From positions 32,400 to 96,399 of the forward strand of contig JUEP01000004.1 of the NCBI GenBank assembly GCA_000817105.1: a stretch of DNA of 64,000 nt. The letters are read 5' to 3'. Position numbers and translations under genes: made by a program. Of this stretch, positions 1-8,893 are shown piece by piece (the first letter of the stretch is position 1; the number at the start of each line of letters is the position of its first letter). The DNA is from a marine actinobacterium MedAcidi-G3. GTDB lineage: Bacteria; Actinomycetota; Acidimicrobiia; Acidimicrobiales; Poriferisodalaceae. The notes beneath the pieces are model-generated. The model made no database searches and was not told where the DNA came from. It saw nothing but the letters and a program-made list of their open reading frames with translations.

Positions 1-272
1 TTCCAAAGAACCCAAGCCGTTGAAGGGCACCTGGCTGCTATGGCTTCGAATTCACGTCCCATTTCAAGAATTGATGATTCGACCCCACCTAATTCAGCCG
101 TCGCAGCCATGCGCATGACGTCGCTGCCGCGCAAGCCCTCTGTAACTTCGCTTGCGATAGTTCTAGTTCGGTCTGCGTTGCTCGCTTGGGCCTCAAGGGC
201 GCTCAAAACCGGAGCGACCAAGAGACTTGCTTCATTAGTTGGAAGAAATTGAGCGATGGCGTCCTCGTTCAT
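1..272 (-). CDS. acyl-CoA dehydrogenase / HsaA-like flavin monooxygenase, N-terminal part (truncated by window edge)
   Basis: My minus-strand translation from ATG at 272: MNEDAIAQFLPTNEASLLVAPVLSALEAQASNADRTRTIASEVTEGLRGSDVMRMAATAELGGVESSILEMGREFEAIAARCPSTAWVLW; resembles acyl-CoA dehydrogenase-like monooxygenase N-terminus. Absent from the ORF track because it is open at the edge. Confidence 0.65.
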   Translation of the reverse strand, partial: MNEDAIAQFLPTNEASLLVAPVLSALEAQASNADRTRTIASEVTEGLRGSDVMRMAATAELGGVESSILEMGREFEAIAARCPSTAWVLW

Positions 273-308
273 TCACTGGACATTAGCTCAGGGGGCTACG
301 TTGGTTCC

Positions 309-962
309 ATGAGAGAGGTTCATGCAACTGCATCTGAGAGAACCACTGTTCGTCGCCTGCCCGAGAGGGCTCTTTATGACATCGCTGGTATTCATGCAAT
401 TTTAGATGAAGGATTGCTTGCACACGTCGGGATGGTTACCCGACACGGCCCAGTAGTAATTCCGATGCTGTACGCGCGGGACGGAGAAATGCTTTACCTT
501 CATGGATCTGCAGCAAGCCGTTTGCTGCGAGACGGCCGAGGAGTCGAGCTCTGTGTCACCGTCAGCATTGTGGACGGCTTAGTTGTAGCTAGGTCGCTAG
601 CCCATCACTCGATGAATTATCGCTCTGTGGTTGTCATGGGCGAGGCATTTCCGGTTGAAGACGTTAGCGAGAAGAGCCGTGTGCTAGATGTCCTAAGTGA
701 GCATGTGATTCCGGGGAGGGTCGCCGCCACGCGCCCTCATCACGAAAAAGAAGTCAAAGGGACTCTTGTGCTCGCTATGTCGATAGATGAAGCATCGGCG
801 AAAATTCGAACTGGTCCGCCAATCGATGACGAAGAGGATTACCTCCTCGACACGTGGGCCGGTGTGTTGCCACTAATGATTGGGGTAGGAGAGCCCATTC
901 CGGATCCGCGTCTTTCGCCGGATATCGAGATTCCAGAACACATAGCCGGATGGCTGCGTTAG
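309..962 (+). CDS. pyridoxamine 5'-phosphate oxidase family / flavin-nucleotide-binding protein
   Basis: RRLPERALYDIAGIHAILDEGLLAHVGMVTRHGPVVIPMLYARDGEMLYLHGSAASRLLR is typical of the PPOX-like FMN-binding family; internal ATG at 309 is the likely start. Confidence 0.85.
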   Translation: MREVHATASERTTVRRLPERALYDIAGIHAILDEGLLAHVGMVTRHGPVVIPMLYARDGEMLYLHGSAASRLLRDGRGVELCVTVSIVDGLVVARSLAHHSMNYRSVVVMGEAFPVEDVSEKSRVLDVLSEHVIPGRVAATRPHHEKEVKGTLVLAMSIDEASAKIRTGPPIDDEEDYLLDTWAGVLPLMIGVGEPIPDPRLSPDIEIPEHIAGWLR

Positions 963-968
963 AAGTTG

Positions 969-1991
969 TTAAGGAAGATGGGGAAGAACTTCCTCACCGA
1001 AGCGTCGAACAGTTTCCTCTAACTCATTGTCTGACACTCCCCCTAAATCAAACATAAATAGCTGTCGGTTGTGTCCAAGTAATTCATGTAGCTCCCCCAT
1101 GCGGTCGATGCACTCCTGAGCGCTTCCTGCCACCGCGGGTCCCGCTAGGAAGGATTCAAGATCAAAAGGCATTTGAACTTTGCCGCCGGTGTTGTCGCCG
1201 ATGAGCTGGTCCACAAAGTTCCAATAATGGCCGTAACGAGGCGCAAAGCGGCTTCGCATATCGGCGTGATCTAATCCAACGAACGCATGGCAACACGAGC
1301 CAATCACAATATCTTCGACGTTTCGTCCTGCTTGCACCCAAGCTTCTTTGTACTGCTCAACAATGGGAATAAACATTTTCGGGTGTCCGAAAACCGAAGG
1401 AAGCATAAGACGACACCCAAGTTTGGCAGCGAGTAAAGCGGACTCTTTTGATCCCGCACCTATCCACATTGGAATATCGCAAGTAGGTCGAGGACGTATT
1501 GTTATCCCCTCTAGTGGGTCTCGAAATTTCCCAGACCAAACTACGTTCTCCTCGGTAAGGAGAATCTGCAACAGTCCCAGTTTCTCGTCGAAAATTTCTC
1601 GGGCATCTCGGACGTCCAGCCCAAATGCCGGGTAACTGCGGCTAAAAAAGTTGCCTCGGCCAGTGACAATTTCAACGCGGCCTGGAAACAGATTCTCGAG
1701 AGTGGAGTAATCCTCTGCGGCGCGGACGGGATCTAGGGTCGGTACTAACGTGACGGCGGTGGACAGAATGAGATCCGGTACTCGTTCCCCAATGGCAGAA
1801 AGAACGACTGGAGGAGAACTCAGCATGTAATCGTTGAAGTGGTGTTCACCTATATGAACCGCATCAAATCCGGCTTCGGATGCCCAAACTGAATAACGAA
1901 TTAGCTGTCTATGGCGGTCTGCTTCGGACAACAATTCACCGGTTTTAGGATGGGCGAGGTTGTCTCCCAGGCTGAAGATTGCTGATTCCAC
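969..1991 (-). CDS. LLM class flavin-dependent oxidoreductase (luciferase-like)
   Basis: FDAVHIGEHHFNDYMLSSPPVVLSAIGERV... and PRPTCDIPMWIGAGSKESALLAAKLG motifs. Confidence 0.85.
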   Translation of the reverse strand: MESAIFSLGDNLAHPKTGELLSEADRHRQLIRYSVWASEAGFDAVHIGEHHFNDYMLSSPPVVLSAIGERVPDLILSTAVTLVPTLDPVRAAEDYSTLENLFPGRVEIVTGRGNFFSRSYPAFGLDVRDAREIFDEKLGLLQILLTEENVVWSGKFRDPLEGITIRPRPTCDIPMWIGAGSKESALLAAKLGCRLMLPSVFGHPKMFIPIVEQYKEAWVQAGRNVEDIVIGSCCHAFVGLDHADMRSRFAPRYGHYWNFVDQLIGDNTGGKVQMPFDLESFLAGPAVAGSAQECIDRMGELHELLGHNRQLFMFDLGGVSDNELEETVRRFGEEVLPHLP

Positions 1992-2000
1992 GTTCCGTTC

Positions 2001-3056
2001 CTAGCGTTGGTCTGTCGTTTTAGCCAAATCAGCCATGAGGCGTATCGCTTCGTCTTGACCAGTGTTGATGTTGAGTCCAGTCAATCCACTGTCGGCCCAC
2101 TGAAGAAATCGTTGCTTTATTCGCTCTGGAGAGCCGTAAAGACCCGCTTCATCAACGTATTCATCTGGTATTGCTTCTGCCGCTTCTGCTTTTTTGCCCG
2201 CAAGATACAACTCTTGTACACGAGTTGCGACGTCGGGGTAACCCCTTTGCACCATATGTTGATTGTGGAAATTAACGTCTTTGTGTCCCATCCCACCGGT
2301 GTACAAAGCGATGTTGTCCTTCGCCCTGCGAAATATGGGCTCTAAATCATCGGTTATCTGAACTGGACATTGACCAATTATCTCAAAGTCTTCCCAGCCT
2401 TTAGAAATGCCACGTTTTCGCGCTCGCTCAAAGCCTTCTTCGATCCACGGACGAAAATGTTGCATGCGTCCAGGCACAAAGTGCATTGGGAGCCAGCCAT
2501 CACACAATTCGGCGGTTAATTTTACTGTTGCTTCCGAACCACTTCCCAACCAAATGGGAAGATCCGTATTCGTATGAAGTATGGAAGTGAGAGGCTTTCC
2601 TAGGCCAGTGGTTCCTTCGCCAACGAAAGGAAGCTGATATTCGCGCCCGTCGTGCACAACTGGTTCATCTCGGGCAAAGATTTTCCTCATAATTTGTATG
2701 TAGTCGCGTAGCCGCCAATAAGGCTTTCCCCAGGGCTGCCCATACCATCCTTCAACTATCTGAGGGCCCGATACCCCGAGACCAACGATCATTCGATTTC
2801 CACCAGCGAGAGCATCAATGGTTTGGGCTTGCATGGCGGCCATTGCGGGAGCTCGGCCAGCTAGTTGAATAATGCCAGTCCCAAGTTTGATTCGTTCTGT
2901 GTGAGCCGCAATGTAAGCGAGCGGAGTCATCGCATCGGAACCGTAGGCTTCGGCAGTCCAAACTGAGTGGAAACCAAGTTCTTCTGCCAGTTGGATTTGC
3001 TTGATTGGAAGCTCGAGTTTCCCACCTGAGTAACCGAGCATTAATGCAAGTTTCAT
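2001..3056 (-). CDS. LLM class (probably F420-dependent) oxidoreductase
   Basis: MKLALMLGYSGGKLELPIKQIQLAEELGFHSVWTAEAYGSDAMTPLAYIAAHTERIKLGTGI; bacterial luciferase-like fold. Confidence 0.85.
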   Translation of the reverse strand: MKLALMLGYSGGKLELPIKQIQLAEELGFHSVWTAEAYGSDAMTPLAYIAAHTERIKLGTGIIQLAGRAPAMAAMQAQTIDALAGGNRMIVGLGVSGPQIVEGWYGQPWGKPYWRLRDYIQIMRKIFARDEPVVHDGREYQLPFVGEGTTGLGKPLTSILHTNTDLPIWLGSGSEATVKLTAELCDGWLPMHFVPGRMQHFRPWIEEGFERARKRGISKGWEDFEIIGQCPVQITDDLEPIFRRAKDNIALYTGGMGHKDVNFHNQHMVQRGYPDVATRVQELYLAGKKAEAAEAIPDEYVDEAGLYGSPERIKQRFLQWADSGLTGLNINTGQDEAIRLMADLAKTTDQR

Positions 3057-3171
3057 TGTTACGGTCCCGTCTTTTCTGCTGACGATTGTCTATCAAATTG
3101 CAACATTAGGACCCTCAGCGAGCCAGCGATCATTTATGACTGTTCAACCCCGTTGCCACTGACCTTCGCAA

Positions 3172-4656
3172 CTAGTTGATGGATCTATCTTTCCCTTCCC
3201 AGTAAGGGGCTCGCAGCTCGCGCTTTAAGACCTTACCCGGGCCAGATTTAGGTAATTCCGTAGAGCGAAACTCAACCGAACGAGGAAGTTTGTATCCACC
3301 CAACGACTCCCGGCAGAATTCAATTAAGTCTTCTGATGTCAAACTTTCGTCCCGAGGCACGACTACTGCATGAACTTGCTCGCCCCATTGGTCGTTAGGA
3401 ACACCAAAGACGGTCGCTTCTAAGACTTTGGGGTGTTGGTAAATCACTTCTTCGACCTCGGAGCAATAAACATTCTCTCCGCCTGAAATAATCATGTCTT
3501 TGGCACGATCGACTAAATACAAGTAACCCTCGGCGTCTAAGTAACCAATGTCGCCGGTGCGATACCAACCGTTTTGGAGCACAGCAGCTGTTTGCTCGGG
3601 TTTGTTCCAATAGCCCTGCATTACGTTAGGGCCTTGAACCATTACCTCTCCTGGTTCACCTGGTTCAGCATCAATCTTCAATGAGACACCGAGAGAAGGA
3701 TGGCCCACTGATTTTCCGCGGCTTGAACCGATGAGTTCCTCTTCGTGACGGAGCCCCGTTACCAAAGGAGCCGTCTCTGTTGCACCATAAAGGTGGAGGA
3801 GCTCCGCGTTAGGAAACTCTTCGTGAGCTCGTCGTAAGACTTGAGTAGCTATCGGGGAAGCCCCGTGGCAGATAAGGGCAAAACTTGAAATGTCTCTGGG
3901 GTTAGCTGACTGGGCTTCAACGAGAGCAGCAACCATCGTAGGAACAGCCAGAGTGGCAGAACATCGATGTTGCTCAATAAGGTCTAGACACAAGTTTGGT
4001 TCGAAAGCAGGCACGACTACTTGTGGAACGCCTAGTGCCAAGCACTGAAGAACAGAGTTTGACCCAGCTGCGTGAAACATAGGAGCGACCAACAGGTAGG
4101 TGTCGGCGTCGCTTAAAGGCATCGTCAGCTGGCTGTGCATAGTGTTAGCGATGAGATTCCTGTGAGTGAGCATCACACCCTTGCTCTGACCAGTTGTCCC
4201 ACCTGTATAAAAGAGGCCCGCTAGATCATCTTCATTGATGTCGGCGAATTCTGCAGGCGTGGATTCTGCGAGCAGAGTTTCATACTCGGTCAGGCTTATA
4301 ACCCGGTCTACTGACGCGGATAGTCCTCCCGGGTCTTGATCAGTTATGAGCAGCTTGGCTCCAGCGTCTTCCAAGGCGTATGCCAATTCAGGTTCAGCCC
4401 ATCGGCTGTTTAGCGGCACAATTGCACGACCTGCCGCGGGTACGCCGCAATATAGCTCTGCGTAAATATCTGAGTTGCTGGCTAATAAACCGACCCGGTC
4501 ACCCATGTTGATATCTAGATCTTGAAGGAGCGGACCAACCTTTCGGCACCGTGTCACGAACTCACCAAACGTTCTGGTTCGCTCTTCGCAGATAAACGCT
4601 GTTTTCTCAGCATGCATTGATTCAGCGCGTTGTAGCGGGTCAGAAATGGTTCGCAT
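3172..4656 (-). CDS. AMP-dependent acyl-CoA synthetase/ligase
   Basis: P-loop YTGGTTGQSKGVMLTHRN and core YRTGDIGYLDAEGYLYLVDRAKDMIISGGENVYCSEVE. Confidence 0.92.
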   Translation of the reverse strand: MRTISDPLQRAESMHAEKTAFICEERTRTFGEFVTRCRKVGPLLQDLDINMGDRVGLLASNSDIYAELYCGVPAAGRAIVPLNSRWAEPELAYALEDAGAKLLITDQDPGGLSASVDRVISLTEYETLLAESTPAEFADINEDDLAGLFYTGGTTGQSKGVMLTHRNLIANTMHSQLTMPLSDADTYLLVAPMFHAAGSNSVLQCLALGVPQVVVPAFEPNLCLDLIEQHRCSATLAVPTMVAALVEAQSANPRDISSFALICHGASPIATQVLRRAHEEFPNAELLHLYGATETAPLVTGLRHEEELIGSSRGKSVGHPSLGVSLKIDAEPGEPGEVMVQGPNVMQGYWNKPEQTAAVLQNGWYRTGDIGYLDAEGYLYLVDRAKDMIISGGENVYCSEVEEVIYQHPKVLEATVFGVPNDQWGEQVHAVVVPRDESLTSEDLIEFCRESLGGYKLPRSVEFRSTELPKSGPGKVLKRELRAPYWEGKDRSIN

Positions 4657-4780
4657 AGCAGGTCTCCGAAGTCCTTTTCACATTTCTATTCTCGTCGCTC
4701 CAGCTCGCCAGAACAATTCTTATGTTGAGAGCATCTTTGGCTTACTCACTCCCAATCATTGGACACTGAGATCAAGGTGT

Positions 4781-6679
4781 TTAATGACAGTGACTTGAGT
4801 GGCTGGGGGCAACGTCGATAGCTGGGTTTCGATCGAAAAATCCGTCCGGTACGAGCATGAAACCCGCGTACTCGGTTGGCATTACTGGATAATCCTCAAC
4901 GCGAACATCGTGGGTTAGACCAAACGTGTGCCACACGGTGAGATCAGTATCAGCCAAAGAGCGGTCGTTCGCAGTGAACTTCGGCAGACCCTCCCCAGCG
5001 TTCCGCTGAGTGGGATAATCGCCTGCTGCATAACGTTCTGACTGTGTTGTAGGCGTAACCCACAGATTGTGTTTAGCGAACATTGCTCTTTGTGCATGCG
5101 GAGAGTTTTCCGCCGCGAACATCGTTGCCGTTGAGGAAGGTAAGAGGCGATAAGCAGTCGGACGTCCCAGCCGGTTCGTCTTTCCCGAGTTCTCAATTCT
5201 CCAATATCGGCTGCTTGTGGAATTAGTATTTCGCATCGCTGAATGTTCACTCTCTAAAAGAGTTTCCCGTGCAGCAAAAGCAGTGTTATGTGGGTTAGCT
5301 GGCCCTGCTGGAAGCGGTTCTGTATTGACTTCGACGATGTTATTTTTGTTCCCATCAATCGCCATGTCGAGTCGTACACAGAACAGATGCTGGTGAATAG
5401 GACCAGCAACGTTCGGCGCTACGAGACGAGCAAACGTTAGATCGTCGCCTTCGGCATGAGCTCGAGTAGTGAGGATGCCAGTTAATTTGATTTCTAATTT
5501 GATTGACCCATCCAAGTGGAAGTACCAAAAAAAACCGTACTCATAGTTACCCACTGTCGAAATGCTGCTGACAACTAGGCGTCGGGACCTGCGAACCTCA
5601 ACTTCCCCAGTGTTCATATCGGTGTGTTTCCAACCGATTCCGAAATCCTCTTCGTGAATGCAAATGGCATTACCGGTAGTCATGACGCTCCCGTCGTCGA
5701 GCATTTGAACGGCGTCAAGGTAAAAGATTTCTCCCAAACAATCGCAGCCAAGCGTCAAGGAGTTGGCGGTCATTCCAAGCCCGTACTCGCCCGAATCCAG
5801 AGCATGTTTAAAGGTCTGGCTAGGTCGAGTATCACCGTAAGGAACCACCATCTCAGCTAAAGAAGCCCTATCAATGACTGGACGTTCAACTCCATCTTGG
5901 GTGTAACTAACACGATGCAGAACTAAGCCCTCGGTATCGTCAACAACCATCCGAAAACGCCACTTCTGCCAAATGATCTCATTGTCATCCACGCTAAAGC
6001 TGACCCCTTCAGGCTGCGTTATCTCTACAGGCTTAAGGTCATCCCGTATAGGCCCGTAATCACTTGCTACTGACTCAACGTCGTAGTTGCCCCGTTCAGT
6101 CGCCATAGGCCACGTACCAAAATCTTCTATGTGTAATACAGCCAGACTGTCCACATCAACGTGAACCATGAGGCCATCGATAGGGAACGCATACCCGTTA
6201 TCGTTGGGGTTGGGCCGGTAAAAGGCAATGCAACGCTGGACCCTGCGTCCATCCTCAAATTCGAAGCCATAGTCGCCCGTTGGCCATGGGTCTATCTGAA
6301 CTTTCGAAGCGTCATCAATACCCCGATCCTTGAGAGCTTTCTGGAAGTTAGGATCATTTCTGCAGGCGTCCATTACCTTGAATAGCTCTACAAACCCGAC
6401 ACGAGGGACTACGTCTGGAACTACCTCCCATCGATCTACCTCACCTCGGGTGACGGAAACTCGGGCTTCGTAGACTTCACCTTCATGTCGGATCACCAGA
6501 TCTAAGCGTCGATCAACAGGGTCGCCTGGCTGCCAAGAATTAACTTCTTCCTTGGCTGGTTCGTAGATGCAACAGCCGTGGACTGTGGAACTGTCATCTA
6601 TACGACCAGAATCGCGCAGAACTGAAATGCTCGCATCTAGTTCTTCCGCTGTCATCATCGAGAGTGGGTGCATGAACAA
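4781..6679 (-). CDS. copper-containing primary amine oxidase
   Basis: TPQ cofactor motif ISTVGNYEYGFFWYFHLDGSI and copper-ligand region AGPIHQHLFCVRLDM. Confidence 0.9.
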   Translation of the reverse strand: MFMHPLSMMTAEELDASISVLRDSGRIDDSSTVHGCCIYEPAKEEVNSWQPGDPVDRRLDLVIRHEGEVYEARVSVTRGEVDRWEVVPDVVPRVGFVELFKVMDACRNDPNFQKALKDRGIDDASKVQIDPWPTGDYGFEFEDGRRVQRCIAFYRPNPNDNGYAFPIDGLMVHVDVDSLAVLHIEDFGTWPMATERGNYDVESVASDYGPIRDDLKPVEITQPEGVSFSVDDNEIIWQKWRFRMVVDDTEGLVLHRVSYTQDGVERPVIDRASLAEMVVPYGDTRPSQTFKHALDSGEYGLGMTANSLTLGCDCLGEIFYLDAVQMLDDGSVMTTGNAICIHEEDFGIGWKHTDMNTGEVEVRRSRRLVVSSISTVGNYEYGFFWYFHLDGSIKLEIKLTGILTTRAHAEGDDLTFARLVAPNVAGPIHQHLFCVRLDMAIDGNKNNIVEVNTEPLPAGPANPHNTAFAARETLLESEHSAMRNTNSTSSRYWRIENSGKTNRLGRPTAYRLLPSSTATMFAAENSPHAQRAMFAKHNLWVTPTTQSERYAAGDYPTQRNAGEGLPKFTANDRSLADTDLTVWHTFGLTHDVRVEDYPVMPTEYAGFMLVPDGFFDRNPAIDVAPSHSSHCH

Positions 6680-6768
6680 ACACTAGGCGAAGTCGCGGAA
6701 GCCGCGTAATAACGTGCCGGCTACCGCGAATCGTTCTAAAGTGCCGGAGCACCCCTTGGAGGAAATGG

Positions 6769-7236
6769 ATGCTTGAAGTAGGCATTACTGCACCCGGATT
6801 TACCTTGCCCGATCAGCATGGAAGATCGGTATCGCTTGATGACTATAAAGGACAATGGATCTTGCTTTGGTGGTATCCCAAAGCAGCGACCCCCGGTTGA
6901 ACTCTTGAAGGCCAGGGACTCCGTGATCGAGTCCCCGAATTTGAATCAGCCAATATCGTTATTTTGGGAGCGTCCTTCGACACCGTCGAAGAACAAAAAG
7001 CGTTCGCGGAAAAAGAGAACTTTTCTTATCCGTTGCTCGCAGACACAGACCGGAGCACCGGTTTGGCTTACGGGGTTGGTCGAGATGCAGACGACAAATT
7101 TCCGGACTGGCCACGCAGGGCTAGCTTCTTGATCGATCCGGATGGAGTCATCGCGAAGGTGTATGACTTTGCCGACAAACCCGATCTATCAGAGCATGCA
7201 CAAAAAGTGTTGGACGATCTCAACGAACTGAGTTAG
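6769..7236 (+). CDS. selenocysteine-containing peroxiredoxin (BCP/AhpC-TSA family), in-frame TGA at 6898-6900 read as Sec
   Basis: Reading through TGA: MLEVGITAPGFTLPDQHGRSVSLDDYKGQWILLWWYPKAATPG-U-TLEGQGLRDRVPEFESANIVILGASFDTVEEQKAFAEKENFSYPLLADTDRSTGLAYGVGRDADDKFPDWPRRASFLIDPDGVIAKVYDF... TGA occupies the Cys of the PxxxTPxC(T/S) motif; SD-like GGAGG upstream; bSECIS-like hairpin follows. Confidence 0.9.
6915..6935 (+). promoter_or_regulatory. bacterial SECIS-like hairpin of the Sec peroxiredoxin
   Basis: GGGACUC-CGUGAUC-GAGUCCC: perfect 7-bp stem, 7-nt loop with G at loop position 2; 21 nt between UGA and the loop. Confidence 0.8.
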
Positions 7237-7252
7237 CTGACCGCGGTGAACC

Positions 7253-8893
7253 GTGATGTCCCTGGAAGAACAGATTTGTGAGCGGTTAGCGGGCCTTTAT
7301 CCCGGCCATGACCCAGAAGTGATATTTGAATCTTGTACTTCTATTGTCGGGCCCTATCAGTCGCCGAGTAAGAAATCTCGATGGTCTGAGAAGGATGCGA
7401 TATTGATCTGTTATCCAGACCAAGTCGTAGCCGATGGCCAAGCGCCTCTAGCAACTCTTAAGACTGTGCTATCTGAGTTCGGCGAAACGTTCTCGTTGGT
7501 TCACATACTCCCATTCTTCCCTTCTAGTTCTGATGGCGGATTCGCAGTAATCAATCACCTCGAAGTCGCGTCGGAAAACGGGACTTGGGAAGATATGGAA
7601 TCGATAGGTGCCGATAGTGGCGTTATGGCCGACTTGGTGTTGAATCACGTCAGCTCTAGCCATCGTTGGGTTCAAGAATTTCGTCGGAACTCTGAGCCCG
7701 GTTCGAAATGCCTCAAAACCGCATCGCCCGATGAGGACTTGTCAAGCGTTGTGCGCCCTCGAACTTCAGAATTACTAGTTGAGTGTTCAACGGATGCAGG
7801 CTTGAAATACCTTTGGTGCACTTTTGGGCCCGACCAAATAGATGTGGACTGGGCTGAACCCGAAGTGCTCCTAGAAATGCTTAGAGCTGTTGAACGAATG
7901 TTGAACGCAGGAATTCGTTGGATCCGATTAGATGCAGTCGCATATACGCAAAAAGTTGTGGGCACGAAATGCGTTCACCTTGAGGAAACTCACGAACTTG
8001 TCCGGTTAATCAGAGATCTGTTGGAATGGCGATGCCCAGAAGCGGTTTTGGTGACTGAAACCAACGTCCCGCACGAAGAAAACCTTTCGTACCTCCGAGA
8101 TGGGCAACAAGCTCACGCGGCATACAACTTCACGCTGGCCCCGTTACTCACCTTTTCGTTGTTGCTTGGTACCAGCAGACAGTTGGTGAGATGGTTGAGA
8201 GATGCAGAACCTCCACCTGCGGGAGCGACGCTCATTAATTTCTTGGGAAGTCATGACGGTATAGGGCTCAGACCTGTCGAAGGCGTCTTAAGTGTCGAAG
8301 ATGTGCGCGCGCTGATCGACGCCACAGTGCAAGCGGGCGGTACGTGGTCGGGTCACGTAAGTGGAGAAGAAATACACCCATACGAAATGAACGTTGCGCC
8401 AGCTTCTCTATTTGGAATGGATCGATTGCTTACTGGCCACACTCTGCTAGCGAGTCTTAGGGGAGTACCGGCCTACTACTTCCCGGCAGTCGAAGGCGAA
8501 CCTAACGATTTAGAAGCTGCCGAGAACGAGGGCCATAACCGGGCTATTAACAGACCTAAACGCACGACTGAGTCGCGAATTGAAGCGCTTGATGATGCTC
8601 GAACCAGCAGTCGTGACGAGTTAATCAGAAGACTGGCTCTGAGACGGACAATCTCTGCTTTCCATCCCGATGCTCAACAGCGAATTTTAGATCTGGAAGA
8701 TCCTTTATTGGGGATAGTGCGTGGTGAGGAACCAGCTTCGGTGACGGTTATCGCAAATCTTGGATTTGATGCGACCAACTACGTCGTTGAGGAACCCGCT
8801 TTCGATTTGCTGTCCGAGCAGCTGGTTCATGGCGAAGTGTCGGTGGCTCCATCAGAGATACTTTGGCTTTCGACCGCTGACATAAGTTCCTGA
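7253..8893 (+). CDS. GH13 sucrose phosphorylase-like / putative glucosylglycerate phosphorylase
   Basis: LPFFPSSSDGGFAVINH, MADLVLNHVSSSHRWVQEF, IRLDAVAYTQK, LVTETNVPHEENLSYL, NFLGSHDGIGLRP: GH13_18-type signatures. Confidence 0.8.
   Translation: MMSLEEQICERLAGLYPGHDPEVIFESCTSIVGPYQSPSKKSRWSEKDAILICYPDQVVADGQAPLATLKTVLSEFGETFSLVHILPFFPSSSDGGFAVINHLEVASENGTWEDMESIGADSGVMADLVLNHVSSSHRWVQEFRRNSEPGSKCLKTASPDEDLSSVVRPRTSELLVECSTDAGLKYLWCTFGPDQIDVDWAEPEVLLEMLRAVERMLNAGIRWIRLDAVAYTQKVVGTKCVHLEETHELVRLIRDLLEWRCPEAVLVTETNVPHEENLSYLRDGQQAHAAYNFTLAPLLTFSLLLGTSRQLVRWLRDAEPPPAGATLINFLGSHDGIGLRPVEGVLSVEDVRALIDATVQAGGTWSGHVSGEEIHPYEMNVAPASLFGMDRLLTGHTLLASLRGVPAYYFPAVEGEPNDLEAAENEGHNRAINRPKRTTESRIEALDDARTSSRDELIRRLALRRTISAFHPDAQQRILDLEDPLLGIVRGEEPASVTVIANLGFDATNYVVEEPAFDLLSEQLVHGEVSVAPSEILWLSTADISS

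Noticed and set aside
6818-7132. 104-aa plus-strand ORF overlapping the peroxiredoxin
   Set aside because: Different frame from the peroxiredoxin homology; the translation is arginine/lysine-rich nonsense. The real gene reads through TGA in the 6769 frame.
6769-7236. Interpretation of the peroxiredoxin as a pseudogene or sequencing error
   Set aside because: The TGA falls exactly on the catalytic Cys position, a bSECIS hairpin follows at the right spacing, and a second UGA gene of a known selenoprotein family lies in the same window.
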